This document shows, piece after piece, positions 8,395 through 17,843 of a stretch of 64,000 nucleotides of DNA. The position numbers and the translations under genes are program-made. Source of the DNA: AWTP1-13 sp963820375 (GTDB taxonomy: Bacteria > Pseudomonadota > Alphaproteobacteria > Rhizobiales > Hyphomicrobiaceae); contig CAWFZX010000019.1 in the NCBI GenBank assembly GCA_963820375.1, positions 314,875 to 378,874 on the forward strand, in the 5' to 3' direction. Numbering within the stretch: position 1 is the first letter of the stretch; every line of letters starts with the position of its first letter. The notes below the pieces were generated by a model, which was given only the letters and a program-made list of their open reading frames with translations, did no database searches and was not told where the DNA came from.

Positions 8395-10531
8395 TCAGCT
8401 GCCGGTGGCAAGTTTCAGCCAGTCGTCCTCGCTGAGCACGGCGACGCCGAGTTCGCGCGCCTTGGCGAGTTTGGAGCCGGCGTCGGCGCCGGCCACCACA
8501 TAGTCGGTCTTGGCCGAGACCGAGCCGGTGACCTTGGCACCCAGCCGCTCGGCCAACGCCTTGGCCTCGCTCCGCGTCATGCGTTGCAGGCTGCCGGTGA
8601 AAACGACGATCTTGTCGGTGACGGGCGTTGTGCGCGTCGTGGCGCGGGCAAACGGTTCGACGTCGATCTCGGCAATGAGATCATCGAGCGCCTTGAGGTT
8701 GTGCGGCTCGCCAAAGAAACCTGTCAGCGCATCAATCACGGTGGAGCCGATGCCCTCGATATCGTCGAGATCGCGGTAAGCGGCGCTCTCCTTGCCGCCC
8801 GCGGTGGCGGCCGCAGCCGCGGCGCGGAAGGCTGCGAATGTGCCCAGGGCCTTGGCAAGATCGCGTGCCGTTGTTTCGCCGACATGGCGAATGCCCAGGG
8901 CGTAGATCAGGCGATCCAAGGGCACGCGCCGGCGCGCCTCGATGGCCTTGAACAGCTTATCGATCGACTTGGCACCAAAGCCCTTTTTCTGGCTAAGCCG
9001 TTTCTCGGCCGGCAGATGGGCATCGCGTGTGGCTAAGGTAAAGATGTCGGCGGGCTGCATGATGCGGCCTTCATCGTAGAACAACTCGATCTGCTTTTCC
9101 CCCAAGCCCTCGATGTCGAAGGCATTGCGCGAGACGAAGTGCTTGAGGCGCTCTTTGGCTTGCGCCGGGCAAATCAAGCCGCCGGTGCAACGCCGCACGA
9201 TATCGACACGGCCGGTCTTCTCGTCCACCTCGCGCACCGCGTGACTGCCGCAGGCGGGGCAAATCAGCGGCATCTTGTAGGGCCTGGCGTTGTTGGGACG
9301 CTTGTCGAGCACCACACCCAGCACTTGCGGGATCACATCGCCGGCACGGCGCACGATGACGGTGTCGCCGATACGGATGTCCTTGCGGGCAATTTCATCC
9401 TCATTGTGCAGGGTGGCGTTGGAGACGACGACGCCACCCACCGTCACCGGCTGGAGCTTGGCAGCGGGGGTGAGGGCGCCGGTGCGACCGACCTGGATTT
9501 CGATGTCGTTGAGGCGCGTGGTCACCTCTTCGGCGGGAAACTTGTGCGCGATCGCCCAGCGCGGTGCGCGCGAAACGAAGCCCAATCGCTGCTGCCAGTC
9601 GAGGCGGTTCACCTTGTAGACGACACCATCGATGTCGTAGCCCAGTTGCGAGCGCTGAGCGGCCATGGCGCGATGGAACTCGATGACTTCCGCCGTGCTG
9701 GTGCAAACCCGCAGCAACGGGTTGAGCGGGAGGCCCCAGCGCTTGAACTGCTGATAGACGTCGGCTTGCGTGACCGCCGGCAGCGCACTTGCCGCACCCC
9801 AGCCGTAGGCGAAAAAACGCAAGGGACGGCGTGCCGTAATCGAGGCATCGAGCTGGCGCAAGGAGCCGGCGGCGGCGTTGCGCGGATTGGCGAATATTTT
9901 GCCACCGGCTGGCGGCTTGCTCGGCGTTGAGCTTTTCAAAGTCGGCATGCGCCAGGTAGATCTCGCCGCGCACCTCGATCAGGTCCGGCGTCGAGGGTCC
10001 GCGCAAACGCTGCGGAATCTGCCGCACGGTCATGACGTTGGGAGTGACATTCTCGCCCTCGGTGCCGTCGCCGCGGGTTGCGGCCTGCGTCAGCTTACCC
10101 TTTTGGTAGCTGAGCGAGATCGACAGGCCGTCGATCTTCGGTTCGGCCGTGACCTCGATGACGGTCTCCTGCGGCAGCCCGAGGAAGCGGCGAACCCGGG
10201 CCATGAAATCCGTGACGTCTTGCTCGTTGAAGGCATTGCCGAGCGATAGCATCGGCACGGCGTGGCGCACCTTGCCGAAGGCTTCAACCGGCGGCGCGCC
10301 GAGCCTGCGCGAGGGAGAATCGGCACGCACCAGACCGGGATAGCGGGCCTCGATGGCTTGATTGCGCTGGCGCAGCTTGTCGTAGTCGGCATCGGAAATC
10401 TGCGGCGCGTCCTCGGCGAAATAGAGCCGGTCATGCTGGGCGATCTCGGCGGCAAGGCGTTCAAGCTCAGCGGCGGCCTCCGCCTGGCTCAGTCGCTGCA
10501 CGCTTTTGTTGGATGCGTTTGCCGCTGTCAT
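8395..10531 (-). CDS. ligA: NAD-dependent DNA ligase, frameshifted in this sequence
   Basis: Seals nicks in replication and repair using NAD. The N-terminal part (10531 to about 9910) has the Ia domain ('HDRLYF', 'ISDADYDKLR') and the adenylation motif 'EPKIDGLS'. The C-terminal part (about 9905 to 8395) has the rest of the adenylation domain ('ANPRNAAAGSLRQ'), OB fold, the four-Cys zinc finger (CPAC...C...C), HhH repeats and a final BRCT domain ('VVFTGSLQRMTRSEAKALAE'). The halves are in different frames: one extra base near 9904-9910 (AGCCGG where AGCGG would restore the frame). Everything else is intact, so an assembly error is more likely than gene loss. Confidence 0.9.
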
Positions 10532-10612
10532 GGCGCAACACTGCCCCAGTCGCGCGGGCAATGCCAGACCAGCGAGCCAGACCAGCGAGCCACGGCAACT
10601 CGGGGCGCGCGC

Positions 10613-11626
10613 CTACTGCGACTGGGCAAGTCCCAACGGCGGTCGGCCGTTCGGCTTGGCCGCCGTCGGCACGTCGGCGCCGGGACCGCGCGGCGCCGGC
10701 AGCTGATCGGGCGAGGGCAGACCTGGCGATGGCTGCTGCGGCGTGGGCTGCGGCTTCTTCTGGCCGCCGGGGGTCAGTGCCTTCAGGGTGTTGCTGATCC
10801 AGGAGCCCGAATTCAGTTGCGGACTGTGCCCGCCCGATCGCAGCAGCGCATAGCCGTTCTGATACCACTCCGAATTGGGATAGTTATGTCCCAGCACGGC
10901 CGCGGCCGACTGCGCTTCGGGCACGATGCCGATCGCCATGTTGGTCTCCACCAAGCGGTAGAGAGCTTCTTCGACATGGGCCGTGGTCTGGTAGTCGGAG
11001 ACCACGGTGCGGTAGCGATTAATGGCGGCGAGCTGGTTGCCCTGTTTTTGGTAATAGCGCCCGACGTTCATTTCCGAGGCCGCCAAGACGTCCTCGGCGA
11101 TGCGGATGCGGTTCTCGGCCTGCTTTGCATAGGGACTGTCCGGATAGCGCTGGCGCAGGACCTTGAGCTCGGTGAGCGCCTTGCGCGTGGCGCTCTGATC
11201 GCGCGCAGGATCCTTGATTTCGTCGAAGTTGGCCGAGGCGATGATGTGATGGGCGAGCGCGGCGTCCTTGGTGCCGGGATGCAAGGTCGTGTAGCGTTGC
11301 GCCGAAGCGATGAACTCGGGGAACTTGCCGGCCTTGTAATAGGCATAGGCCGCCATCACGATCGCGCGGCGCGCTTCCGGCGAATAGGGATGGTCGCGAT
11401 CGAGATCCTCGTATTTCTTGGCCGCCAGCGTCCACTCGCCCTTATTCAAAAACGCTTCGGCGTCCGCATACATTTTCGCGGGGGGGTCGGGGTTCAGCGC
11501 CTTGACGGCGTCATTGGAGGAGGCGCAGCCCGAGATGAGGGTCGCGGCCAGGGCGCAGATCAGAGCCAGTGTGGGCATGGCGGGGCCGGCATTGCCCCAT
11601 CGTCTCGATACCCGAACCACGGCCAT
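10613..11626 (-). CDS. bamD: Outer-membrane assembly lipoprotein BamD
   Basis: An essential lipoprotein of the BAM complex that folds outer-membrane proteins. It has a signal peptide with lipobox 'LISGC' followed by about five TPR-like repeats (for example 'MYADAEAFLNKGEWTLAAKKY' split over the first repeat, and 'KALTELKVLRQRYPDSPYA'). The C-terminus is an unusual Pro/Gln-rich tail of about 60 residues. The start at 11626 is preferred to an open frame reaching 11773, which would read through the 19-bp tandem repeats. Lies between lpxC and ligA as in other alphaproteobacteria, but without recN. Confidence 0.92.
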   Translation of the reverse strand: MAVVRVSRRWGNAGPAMPTLALICALAATLISGCASSNDAVKALNPDPPAKMYADAEAFLNKGEWTLAAKKYEDLDRDHPYSPEARRAIVMAAYAYYKAGKFPEFIASAQRYTTLHPGTKDAALAHHIIASANFDEIKDPARDQSATRKALTELKVLRQRYPDSPYAKQAENRIRIAEDVLAASEMNVGRYYQKQGNQLAAINRYRTVVSDYQTTAHVEEALYRLVETNMAIGIVPEAQSAAAVLGHNYPNSEWYQNGYALLRSGGHSPQLNSGSWISNTLKALTPGGQKKPQPTPQQPSPGLPSPDQLPAPRGPGADVPTAAKPNGRPPLGLAQSQ

Positions 11627-11740
11627 GCGCCCAGTCCCCGTTGCGGTCGTCCGGTTCTGCCGCCGGATCTTGACTAAATCACCCAACGCGCGGCCGATCT
11701 TCCCCGGCCGCACCTTTACAATCCAGCCTCCAGCACGTTC

Positions 11741-11797
11741 GCCCCCAGGGCCATCGGCCGCCCCCAGGGCCATCGGCCGCCCCCAGGGCCATCGGCG
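11741..11797. repeat. Three tandem copies of a 19-bp repeat
   Basis: The unit GCCCCCAGGGCCATCGGCC occurs at 11741-11759, 11760-11778 and, with one changed final base, 11779-11797. A further partial copy (GGGCCATCGG) follows at about 11824. It lies between lpxC and bamD, outside the likely bamD coding region. Confidence 0.9.
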
Positions 11798-11925
11798 CCC
11801 TTGGGACCACCTGGAGGGCCACCTGGGCCATCGGGCTGAGTTTGCCCTGACTTTGCCGCCAAAATGTGGACAACGGCGTCAATCGCACGCCGCGTCCGCA
11901 AAGCCCCGCCCTCGCGCCGTGCCCC

Positions 11926-12879
11926 TCAGGAGCGATCTGCAGCGTAATTGACCGCTGCCAGCCCGGCAGAAACCTCCACAGGCACAACCTCGCGCACCCA
12001 GGGAGCGCGCACGATCGCCCACGCCTCGGGGTCGGCAAACAGAGCCTGCAACACCCGCGCATTGAGCCGGTGCCCGCCCTTGACCGAGCGATAGGACGCC
12101 AACATGGGTGCACCGGCGAGCGCCAGGTCGCCAACCGCATCCAAAATCTTGTGCCGCACGAACTCCTGCGGATAGCGCAAGCCCTCGCTGTTCACAATCC
12201 GGTCATCGGCCAGGGCGACGGTGTTCTCGAGCGACGCGCCGAGCGCCAGGCCGGCCTTCCAAAGGCTCTCGACATCGCGCATGAAGCCAAACGTGCGAGC
12301 GCGGCAAATCTCGTTGCGGAAGGCACCCGCGTTCATTTCCAGCGCCATGCGCTGGCGGCCGATCAAGGCCGTTGCAAAATCGATCTCGACATCGACATGG
12401 AAGCTCGAATGCGGGGTTAGCTGCCCCCAACACTCTCCGTCCTCGACGCGGACCGGCTTGAGAACCTTGATGAATTTGCGCGGCTCTGCCAGTTCACGAA
12501 TGCCCGTTTGATCGATGGCATTGACGAAGCTCGCCGCGCTGCCGTCCATGATCGGCACTTCGCGGGCATCGATTTCGATGAAGCAGTTGTCGACGTTGAG
12601 CCCCCGCAGGGCCGAGAGCAGGTGCTCCACGGTGCCAACCGTCACCCCGGTGTCGTCGCCGAGCACCGTGCATAAGGTGAGGTTTTTAACGGAATCGACG
12701 TGGGCCGGGATGTCGGCAATGATGCGGCCGCGCCGGGTGACCAGAAAGCGAAAGCCCGTGTCGGGCTCCGCGGGATGCAGCACCAGGCAGACCGGTGCAC
12801 CGCTGTGCACCCCCGTGCCTCGTAACTGGATTTCATGAGCGATAGTGGTCTGGCGCGACCCTATAAATCGCCTGGACAT
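11926..12879 (-). CDS. lpxC: UDP-3-O-acyl-N-acetylglucosamine deacetylase
   Basis: The committed, zinc-dependent step of lipid A synthesis. 317 residues; 'GTVEHLLSALRGL' carries the zinc His of the first domain, 'EVPIMDGSAASFV' is the family signature, and 'HKILDAVGDLALAG' carries the second zinc ligands and catalytic residues. The 237 bp between ftsZ and lpxC suggest its own promoter: this stretch is less GC-rich than its surroundings and holds an inverted repeat CGTTTG-6-CAAACG at 13005-13022, whose role is unknown. Confidence 0.96.
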   Translation of the reverse strand: MSRRFIGSRQTTIAHEIQLRGTGVHSGAPVCLVLHPAEPDTGFRFLVTRRGRIIADIPAHVDSVKNLTLCTVLGDDTGVTVGTVEHLLSALRGLNVDNCFIEIDAREVPIMDGSAASFVNAIDQTGIRELAEPRKFIKVLKPVRVEDGECWGQLTPHSSFHVDVEIDFATALIGRQRMALEMNAGAFRNEICRARTFGFMRDVESLWKAGLALGASLENTVALADDRIVNSEGLRYPQEFVRHKILDAVGDLALAGAPMLASYRSVKGGHRLNARVLQALFADPEAWAIVRAPWVREVVPVEVSAGLAAVNYAADRS

Positions 12880-13116
12880 GTGTCCCTCGATCCCCTCATC
12901 GGTCCAGGACGCCGCCCGTTTCGGCGCCCTGTGCCCCCAGAACTTTCAACCCCCGCTGCTGCTCGTCTTTGCAACCCGGAGCTCATTGGCTCCACGCTCA
13001 ACTGGCGTTTGTTGAATCAAACGATACTGGAGTGTGCCGATTGGGGACAAATCACGGTTTCTTACACTGTGTTACCGCGCCGCCGCAGTGGCGCCAGCAA
13101 CCGGCGCGCAGCTCGC

Positions 13117-14721
13117 TCACGAGGGCTTGCCGCGTCCGAAAAACACCGGCAAATCAACTTCCTCACTCGTTTCCGATGCAAAGGGTGGCGCCGCAGCGGC
13201 CTGCTCTTGGCGCCGACCGCGCGCGACCTCGGCGAGCCGTCGGAGGAGCTGAAATTTGCCGACAAACGAATCACTTGTCGGTTGCTGGTACACGGAAGGA
13301 CGTGGCGGCGGCTTGTGGTTTTGCCTGTGTCCCGGCAGGCCGACCCTGGCGCGGTAGGCCTGCTGCGCGTGCGCGGGAAAATCCTCAAGAGCGGGAAAGC
13401 GATCGGCGTCAGGGCTGATCGCTGCGGGGCGGTCGGCCCGATCCAGGCCTTGCAGCCGCGGCGGCCCTTCCTTGATCAAGACGCCGCCCGGGCCCTGCCA
13501 ACCAGAACCCGTCGGCACCTCCTCGCCCGGGGTCGGCCCAGCGCCCTCGCACGCCGACATCGCTTGCGACAGGCGCCAGCGGAAATCTGGCGCTTGGTCG
13601 CCGGGGGCCGATCGTCGCGCCGACACATCCACCGCGGCACTTGGGGCTTGCTGCGACACGCGACCGGCGCGCGCCATGCCGGAGGCAACGATGGAGACGC
13701 GCACGCGCTCGCCAAGGGCCTCATCGAAGGTTGCTCCCACAATAATATTGGCGTCCGGATCAATCTCCTGGCGCACGCGGTTGGCGGCCTCATCCACCTC
13801 CCAGAGCGTCAGGTTGGGACCGCCGGTGATGGAGAGCAGCAAACTCTTGGCGCCTTTGAGGGTGACCTCATCGAGCAGCGGATTGACGATGGCTTCTTCG
13901 GCCGCGACCACGGCGCGCTGTTCGCCGGCGGCCTCGCCGGTGCCCATCATGGCCGTCCCCATGCCGCCGAGCACGGTCCTGACATCGGCCAAGTCAAGAT
14001 TGATCAAACCTTCTTTGATGATCAGATCGACGATGCAGGCAATGCCCGAGTACAGCACCTGGTCGGCTAGCACGAACGCCTCGGCGAAGGTGGTGCGATC
14101 GTTGGCCACGCGGAACAGGTTCTGATTGGGGATGACAAGCAGCGTGTCGACATGGCTGCGCAGCTCGGCAATGCCGGCTTCGGCGACGCGCATACGGCGC
14201 GAGCCCTCAAATTGAAAGGGCTTGGTCACCACCGCGATCGTCAGGATGCCGAATTCCTTGGCGACGCGGGCGATCACCGCGGCGGCGCCGGTGCCGGTGC
14301 CGCCGCCCATGCCGGCGGCGATGAACACCATATGGCTGTCGGCCAAGCTCGCGCGGATCTCCTCGATGGCTTCCTCTGCCGCCGCCTCGCCGATCTCCGG
14401 CTTGGATCCAGCGCCCAAGCCCTCCGTGAGGCTGGCGCCGAGCTGAACCCGGGTCGCGGCGGTGGAGGCCTCCAGCGCCTGTGCGTCGGTGTTGGCCACA
14501 ATGAAGTGGACACCGCTCAACTCCGTCGCAATCATGTTGTTGACGGCATTGCCGCCAGCCCCTCCGACGCCGATCACGGCTACACGCGGCTTCATGTCTG
14601 TTGGCCTCGCCCTTGCAATTGTCTTGGCTTGTCTTGGCTGTTGTCTTGGCTGTCCCGGCTCTCCCGGGGCGCTGGCGTGCGGCCTAACCGGTGCCACGCC
14701 GATGCTCTGTTCGCCCATCAT
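13117..14721 (-). CDS. ftsZ: Cell division protein FtsZ
   Basis: The tubulin-like GTPase that forms the Z ring. The tubulin signature 'GGGTGTGAAAVIA' and the T7 loop region ('NLDLADVRTVLGGMGTAMMG') are present. The C-terminus ends with 'EEVDLPVFFGRGKPS', matching the conserved peptide that binds FtsA, after a Pro-rich linker of about 150 residues. The start at 14721 (MMGEQS) has TAGGGA upstream at good spacing and adds 42 residues before 'MKPRVAVIGVGGAGGN'; ATG at 14595 is the alternative. The open frame continues upstream in antiphase to ftsA, but that part is not coding. Confidence 0.96.
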   Translation of the reverse strand: MMGEQSIGVAPVRPHASAPGEPGQPRQQPRQAKTIARARPTDMKPRVAVIGVGGAGGNAVNNMIATELSGVHFIVANTDAQALEASTAATRVQLGASLTEGLGAGSKPEIGEAAAEEAIEEIRASLADSHMVFIAAGMGGGTGTGAAAVIARVAKEFGILTIAVVTKPFQFEGSRRMRVAEAGIAELRSHVDTLLVIPNQNLFRVANDRTTFAEAFVLADQVLYSGIACIVDLIIKEGLINLDLADVRTVLGGMGTAMMGTGEAAGEQRAVVAAEEAIVNPLLDEVTLKGAKSLLLSITGGPNLTLWEVDEAANRVRQEIDPDANIIVGATFDEALGERVRVSIVASGMARAGRVSQQAPSAAVDVSARRSAPGDQAPDFRWRLSQAMSACEGAGPTPGEEVPTGSGWQGPGGVLIKEGPPRLQGLDRADRPAAISPDADRFPALEDFPAHAQQAYRARVGLPGHRQNHKPPPRPSVYQQPTSDSFVGKFQLLRRLAEVARGRRQEQAAAAPPFASETSEEVDLPVFFGRGKPS

Positions 14722-14732
14722 GGCGCTTTTCC

Positions 14733-16015
14733 CTAAAAGCCAGCCTGCAGCCAGCGACCCACGCTCCTGAGGTAGCCGCCGGCCATGAAATTGCGCTCGC
14801 CGCGACGCACGCCGGCAGCAAGATCGAACGCCACCTGGGCGAGGCCGAGCGCGGTGGATAGGCCCGGCCCCCCCGCGCCAGCCGGCAATCCATGGACCGC
14901 CTTGGCTTGACCAGCGCGCGCAGGCTTTTGCAAAAACGCGCCGGCGAAGGCGGTCAATCCGGCCAGCTGAGCGGCCCCTCCGGTGACCACCACGTGCCGT
15001 GTCGCGCCGCTGGCCACGCCGGCGCGCTCGAGGCGCTCGGCAATCTGGCCGAGCAATCCCGTCACCCGGTTGCGCACGACGTCGCGCACCTCGGCCATCG
15101 CCGCCGGCTCGAGCCTGGGCACATCCTCGCCCGCCGGGGTGACCGCGACCGCGGCGGCGTCCCCGCCGCCGCATCCAAGGTGCCATATGTCGCCTTGAGC
15201 CGCTCGGCTTGCGCCAACGAGATCTGCAAGGCTCGGGCAATGTCGAAGGTGATGTGATGGCCACCGACCGGAATGACGTCGTTGGCCAGCAGGTGGCCCT
15301 CGGCGAACAGCGCCAGCCCGGTGGTGCCGGCGCCGAAGTCCAGGGCAACGACGCCGGCTCTGCGCTCCTCTGCAGTGGTCGCGGCAAGGCTGCTGGCGTA
15401 GGGCGCAGGCACCAGCCCCGTGACGGACAAGTAGGCGCGCTCGGCGGCATGCACGAGATTGCGCAGCGGGGCGGCATCGGCGCTCACCGCGTGCAAATCC
15501 GCGCTCAGCAGTTTGCCGGCTAGCCCGTGCGGAGCGGCGATGCCGGCGGCACCGTCCAGCCGGTAGCCAACGCAGTTCAGATGCAACAAGGCACGCCCAT
15601 CGCGTTCGACGTAACTGCGCCCAGCCGACATCAGGCGTCCAATATCGGCCTCGGTGACCGCACGGCCACCGATTTTGGCATCGGCGGCAAAACTCGTCGA
15701 CTTCAGGCGCCCGCAAGCCACCGCGAGCAGAACCTGGCGCAGCTCTGTACCGGCCGCGCGCTCGGCGTCCGTCACGGCCGCCCGCACGCATTGCTCCACG
15801 GCATCGAGCTCGATCACGGTGCCCGCCTTGAGGCCGCGCGAGGCCTGCTGGCCAAGACCCAAGACCTCGACATCACCGGCGCCCCCGTGGCGCGCCGCGG
15901 CCACGATCAGGCACACGGTCTTGCTGGTGCCGATGTCCAACAGGCCGAGGATTTGCGGGGCCTGCCTGCGCAATCTGTGTCTGGTTGCCACCTGCGCGCC
16001 TCCAAGCTCATTCAC
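14733..16015 (-). CDS. ftsA: Cell division protein FtsA, frameshifted in this sequence
   Basis: An actin-like ATPase that ties FtsZ to the membrane. The N-terminal part (16015 to about 15165) has 'LGLLDIGTSKTVCLI' (phosphate 1), the 1C domain and 'VVALDFGAGTTGLALF' (phosphate 2). The C-terminal part (about 15160 to 14733) continues in another frame with 'VVTGGAAQLAGL' and ends 'VGRWLQAGF', the amphipathic membrane helix. The frame breaks at a C4 run (15161-15164; G4 on the coding strand): one more base would restore 'DAAAGDAAAVAVTP'. Overlaps ftsQ by 4 bases. A homopolymer miscall is the likely cause. Confidence 0.9.
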
Positions 16016-16911
16016 AGCCGATCCGTCGGCAGGCCTGCGGGCGCTGACAGCTGTGCCTGGCTGGAGCGGGGCGCCTCACGGACGATGGCCCGGCCGGCGG
16101 CGCGCACATCGATCTCGGCGCGTGCGAAGCCCGTCGCCAGCACCGCCGCTGCCTGGGCCAGCGCCTCGGTTTCACCTTCGACCGGCAGATGAATGGCGCC
16201 GCCGCTCTTGAGCCGCAGCGTCCAGCGCCTGCCGCCGATGCGGTCGGCGCGAGCGATGCGGGATGTCAGGTCGGGGGCCGTGGCCAACAACGAGAACAGG
16301 CTGGCGGCAGCACGGTCGGCGCCATCGCCGGTGACGCGGGGCAGCGCCGGCAGCGTGTCGGCTGGCACCGGCGCCAGGGTGCGCCCGGTTGCATCGATGA
16401 GAACGCTGCGCTCGCCACGGGTCCAGACCGCGATCGGTGTCCGCTCGATGACGCGAACCTCCAGTCGGTCTGGGAACACGCGCTCGATGCTGGCCTGTGC
16501 GATCCAAGGCAACTCCGCTATGCGGGCCTGGGCCGCCTGGCTGTCAAACGTCAGCATGGTGCGGGAGCGCCTGAGGTTGATGGCCTCGAAAATATCGCTA
16601 TCGCTGGTATAGCGATGCCCGATCAGCACGACCTGATCCAGGCTCAGTCCGGCAAGCTGCGCCCATTTTTCCAGATTGGCCAACACCGAGCCGGCGCGCT
16701 CGGCGCGTGCCAGCTTTAGGCCTGCGGTCACGGCAACGAGCACCGCCAGGGCCACCGAGAGGAGGAGGATCCGGCCTCCCGAGCCCGGCCGGCGTAAATG
16801 CCGGGCGAGGTTTTTCTTTGTGAATACGGTGGAGGATTTGCGAGCCGGGTGGGGCGCTGGCGATGGGCTCGCCCGCCTCCAGATTTCCGCTTCCGGCTCT
16901 ATCTGTTGCAA
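16012..16911 (-). CDS. ftsQ: Cell division protein FtsQ
   Basis: A bitopic divisome protein that recruits FtsL and regulates septal synthesis. 299 residues: cytoplasmic basic segment (1-45), one membrane helix near 48-66 ('ILLLSVALAVLVAVTAGL'), a POTRA domain with 'VVLIGHRYTSDSDI' from about residue 90, and the FtsQ domain ('VRVIERTPIAVWTRG'). Overlaps ftsA by 4 bases and the end of ddl by 13 bases. Confidence 0.93.
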   Translation of the reverse strand: MQQIEPEAEIWRRASPSPAPHPARKSSTVFTKKNLARHLRRPGSGGRILLLSVALAVLVAVTAGLKLARAERAGSVLANLEKWAQLAGLSLDQVVLIGHRYTSDSDIFEAINLRRSRTMLTFDSQAAQARIAELPWIAQASIERVFPDRLEVRVIERTPIAVWTRGERSVLIDATGRTLAPVPADTLPALPRVTGDGADRAAASLFSLLATAPDLTSRIARADRIGGRRWTLRLKSGGAIHLPVEGETEALAQAAAVLATGFARAEIDVRAAGRAIVREAPRSSQAQLSAPAGLPTDRL

Positions 16912-17843
16912 CTAGCCTCCTCCACCAGCCAACTGACCAGTTCCGCCAGCGTCATGCCGGCGTGCGTTGCCAGCTCCGGGACCAGCGATGTGCGCGTCAT
17001 TCCCGGCTGCGTATTCACTTCCAGACAGACCAATTCACCTGTGCCATTCGGCGTGTCGTCGTAGCGAAAGTCTGCCCGCGAAACGCCGCGACAGCCCAAC
17101 GCGTGATGCGCCGTCAATGTTAACTTCTGCACCAATTCGTAAACATTCGATGAAATTGGCGCCGGCAACAGATGGCGCGAGCCGCCTTCGGCATATTTGG
17201 CTTCATAGTTGTAGAAGCGCAGCGAGGCGGCGGGGATGATCTCGGTGACCCCGAGCGGCTGGTCGCCCAACACCGCGCAGGTGAGTTCGCGGCCGGGAAT
17301 GAACGGTTCGGCCAGCAGCTCCTCACCAAACGCCCAGCCTGGATCGTTGAGGCCCTGGGGGGGATGGGCGTGATCCTCGTGCACGATATACACCCCGACG
17401 CTTGACCCCTCGGCCACGGGCTTCAAGACGTAGGGCCGTTCCAGCACGTGCGCGCGCGCCGCTTGCGCGCGCCGCACGATGCGGCCACCCGGGACCGGAA
17501 CGCCGGCGGCACGCATGACCGATTTGGCGCGCTCTTTGTGCATGGCCAACGCCGAGGCCAGCACGCCGGAATGCGTATAGGGGATTTTCAGAATCTCGAG
17601 CAGGCCCTGCACGCAACCGTCCTCACCCCAGCGCCCGTGCAAAGCATTGAAGCAGACCTGGGGCTGCACGGCGCCGAGCTGCTCGGCCAGATTCTGGCCC
17701 GCGTCGATGCGGCTGACCCTGTAGCCCGCCTCTTCCAGCGCATCCGCACAGGCCTTGCCCGAGCTGAGGCTCACCTCGCGTTCGGCCGAGAGGCCGCCGA
17801 GAAGCACGGCCACATGCTCGAAACGGCGCGCCCCGGCGGTCAT
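16899..17843 (-). CDS. ddl: D-alanine-D-alanine ligase
   Basis: Makes the D-Ala-D-Ala dipeptide used by MurF. 314 residues; 'VLLGGLSAEREVSLSSG' is the N-terminal signature, followed by an ATP-grasp core ('YVLKPVAEGSSVGVYIV', 'EPFIPGRELTCAVLG') and the metal-binding 'LEVNTQPGMT'. Start at 17843 forms an ATGA overlap with the murB stop; the open frame to 17918 is shadow sequence. Confidence 0.95.
   Translation of the reverse strand: MTAGARRFEHVAVLLGGLSAEREVSLSSGKACADALEEAGYRVSRIDAGQNLAEQLGAVQPQVCFNALHGRWGEDGCVQGLLEILKIPYTHSGVLASALAMHKERAKSVMRAAGVPVPGGRIVRRAQAARAHVLERPYVLKPVAEGSSVGVYIVHEDHAHPPQGLNDPGWAFGEELLAEPFIPGRELTCAVLGDQPLGVTEIIPAASLRFYNYEAKYAEGGSRHLLPAPISSNVYELVQKLTLTAHHALGCRGVSRADFRYDDTPNGTGELVCLEVNTQPGMTRTSLVPELATHAGMTLAELVSWLVEEASCNR

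Noticed and set aside
14722..15477. A 786-codon open frame joining ftsZ to an upstream extension
   Set aside because: The upstream 250 codons are the wrong frame of ftsA (Arg/Pro/Ala-biased); only the FtsZ part is real.
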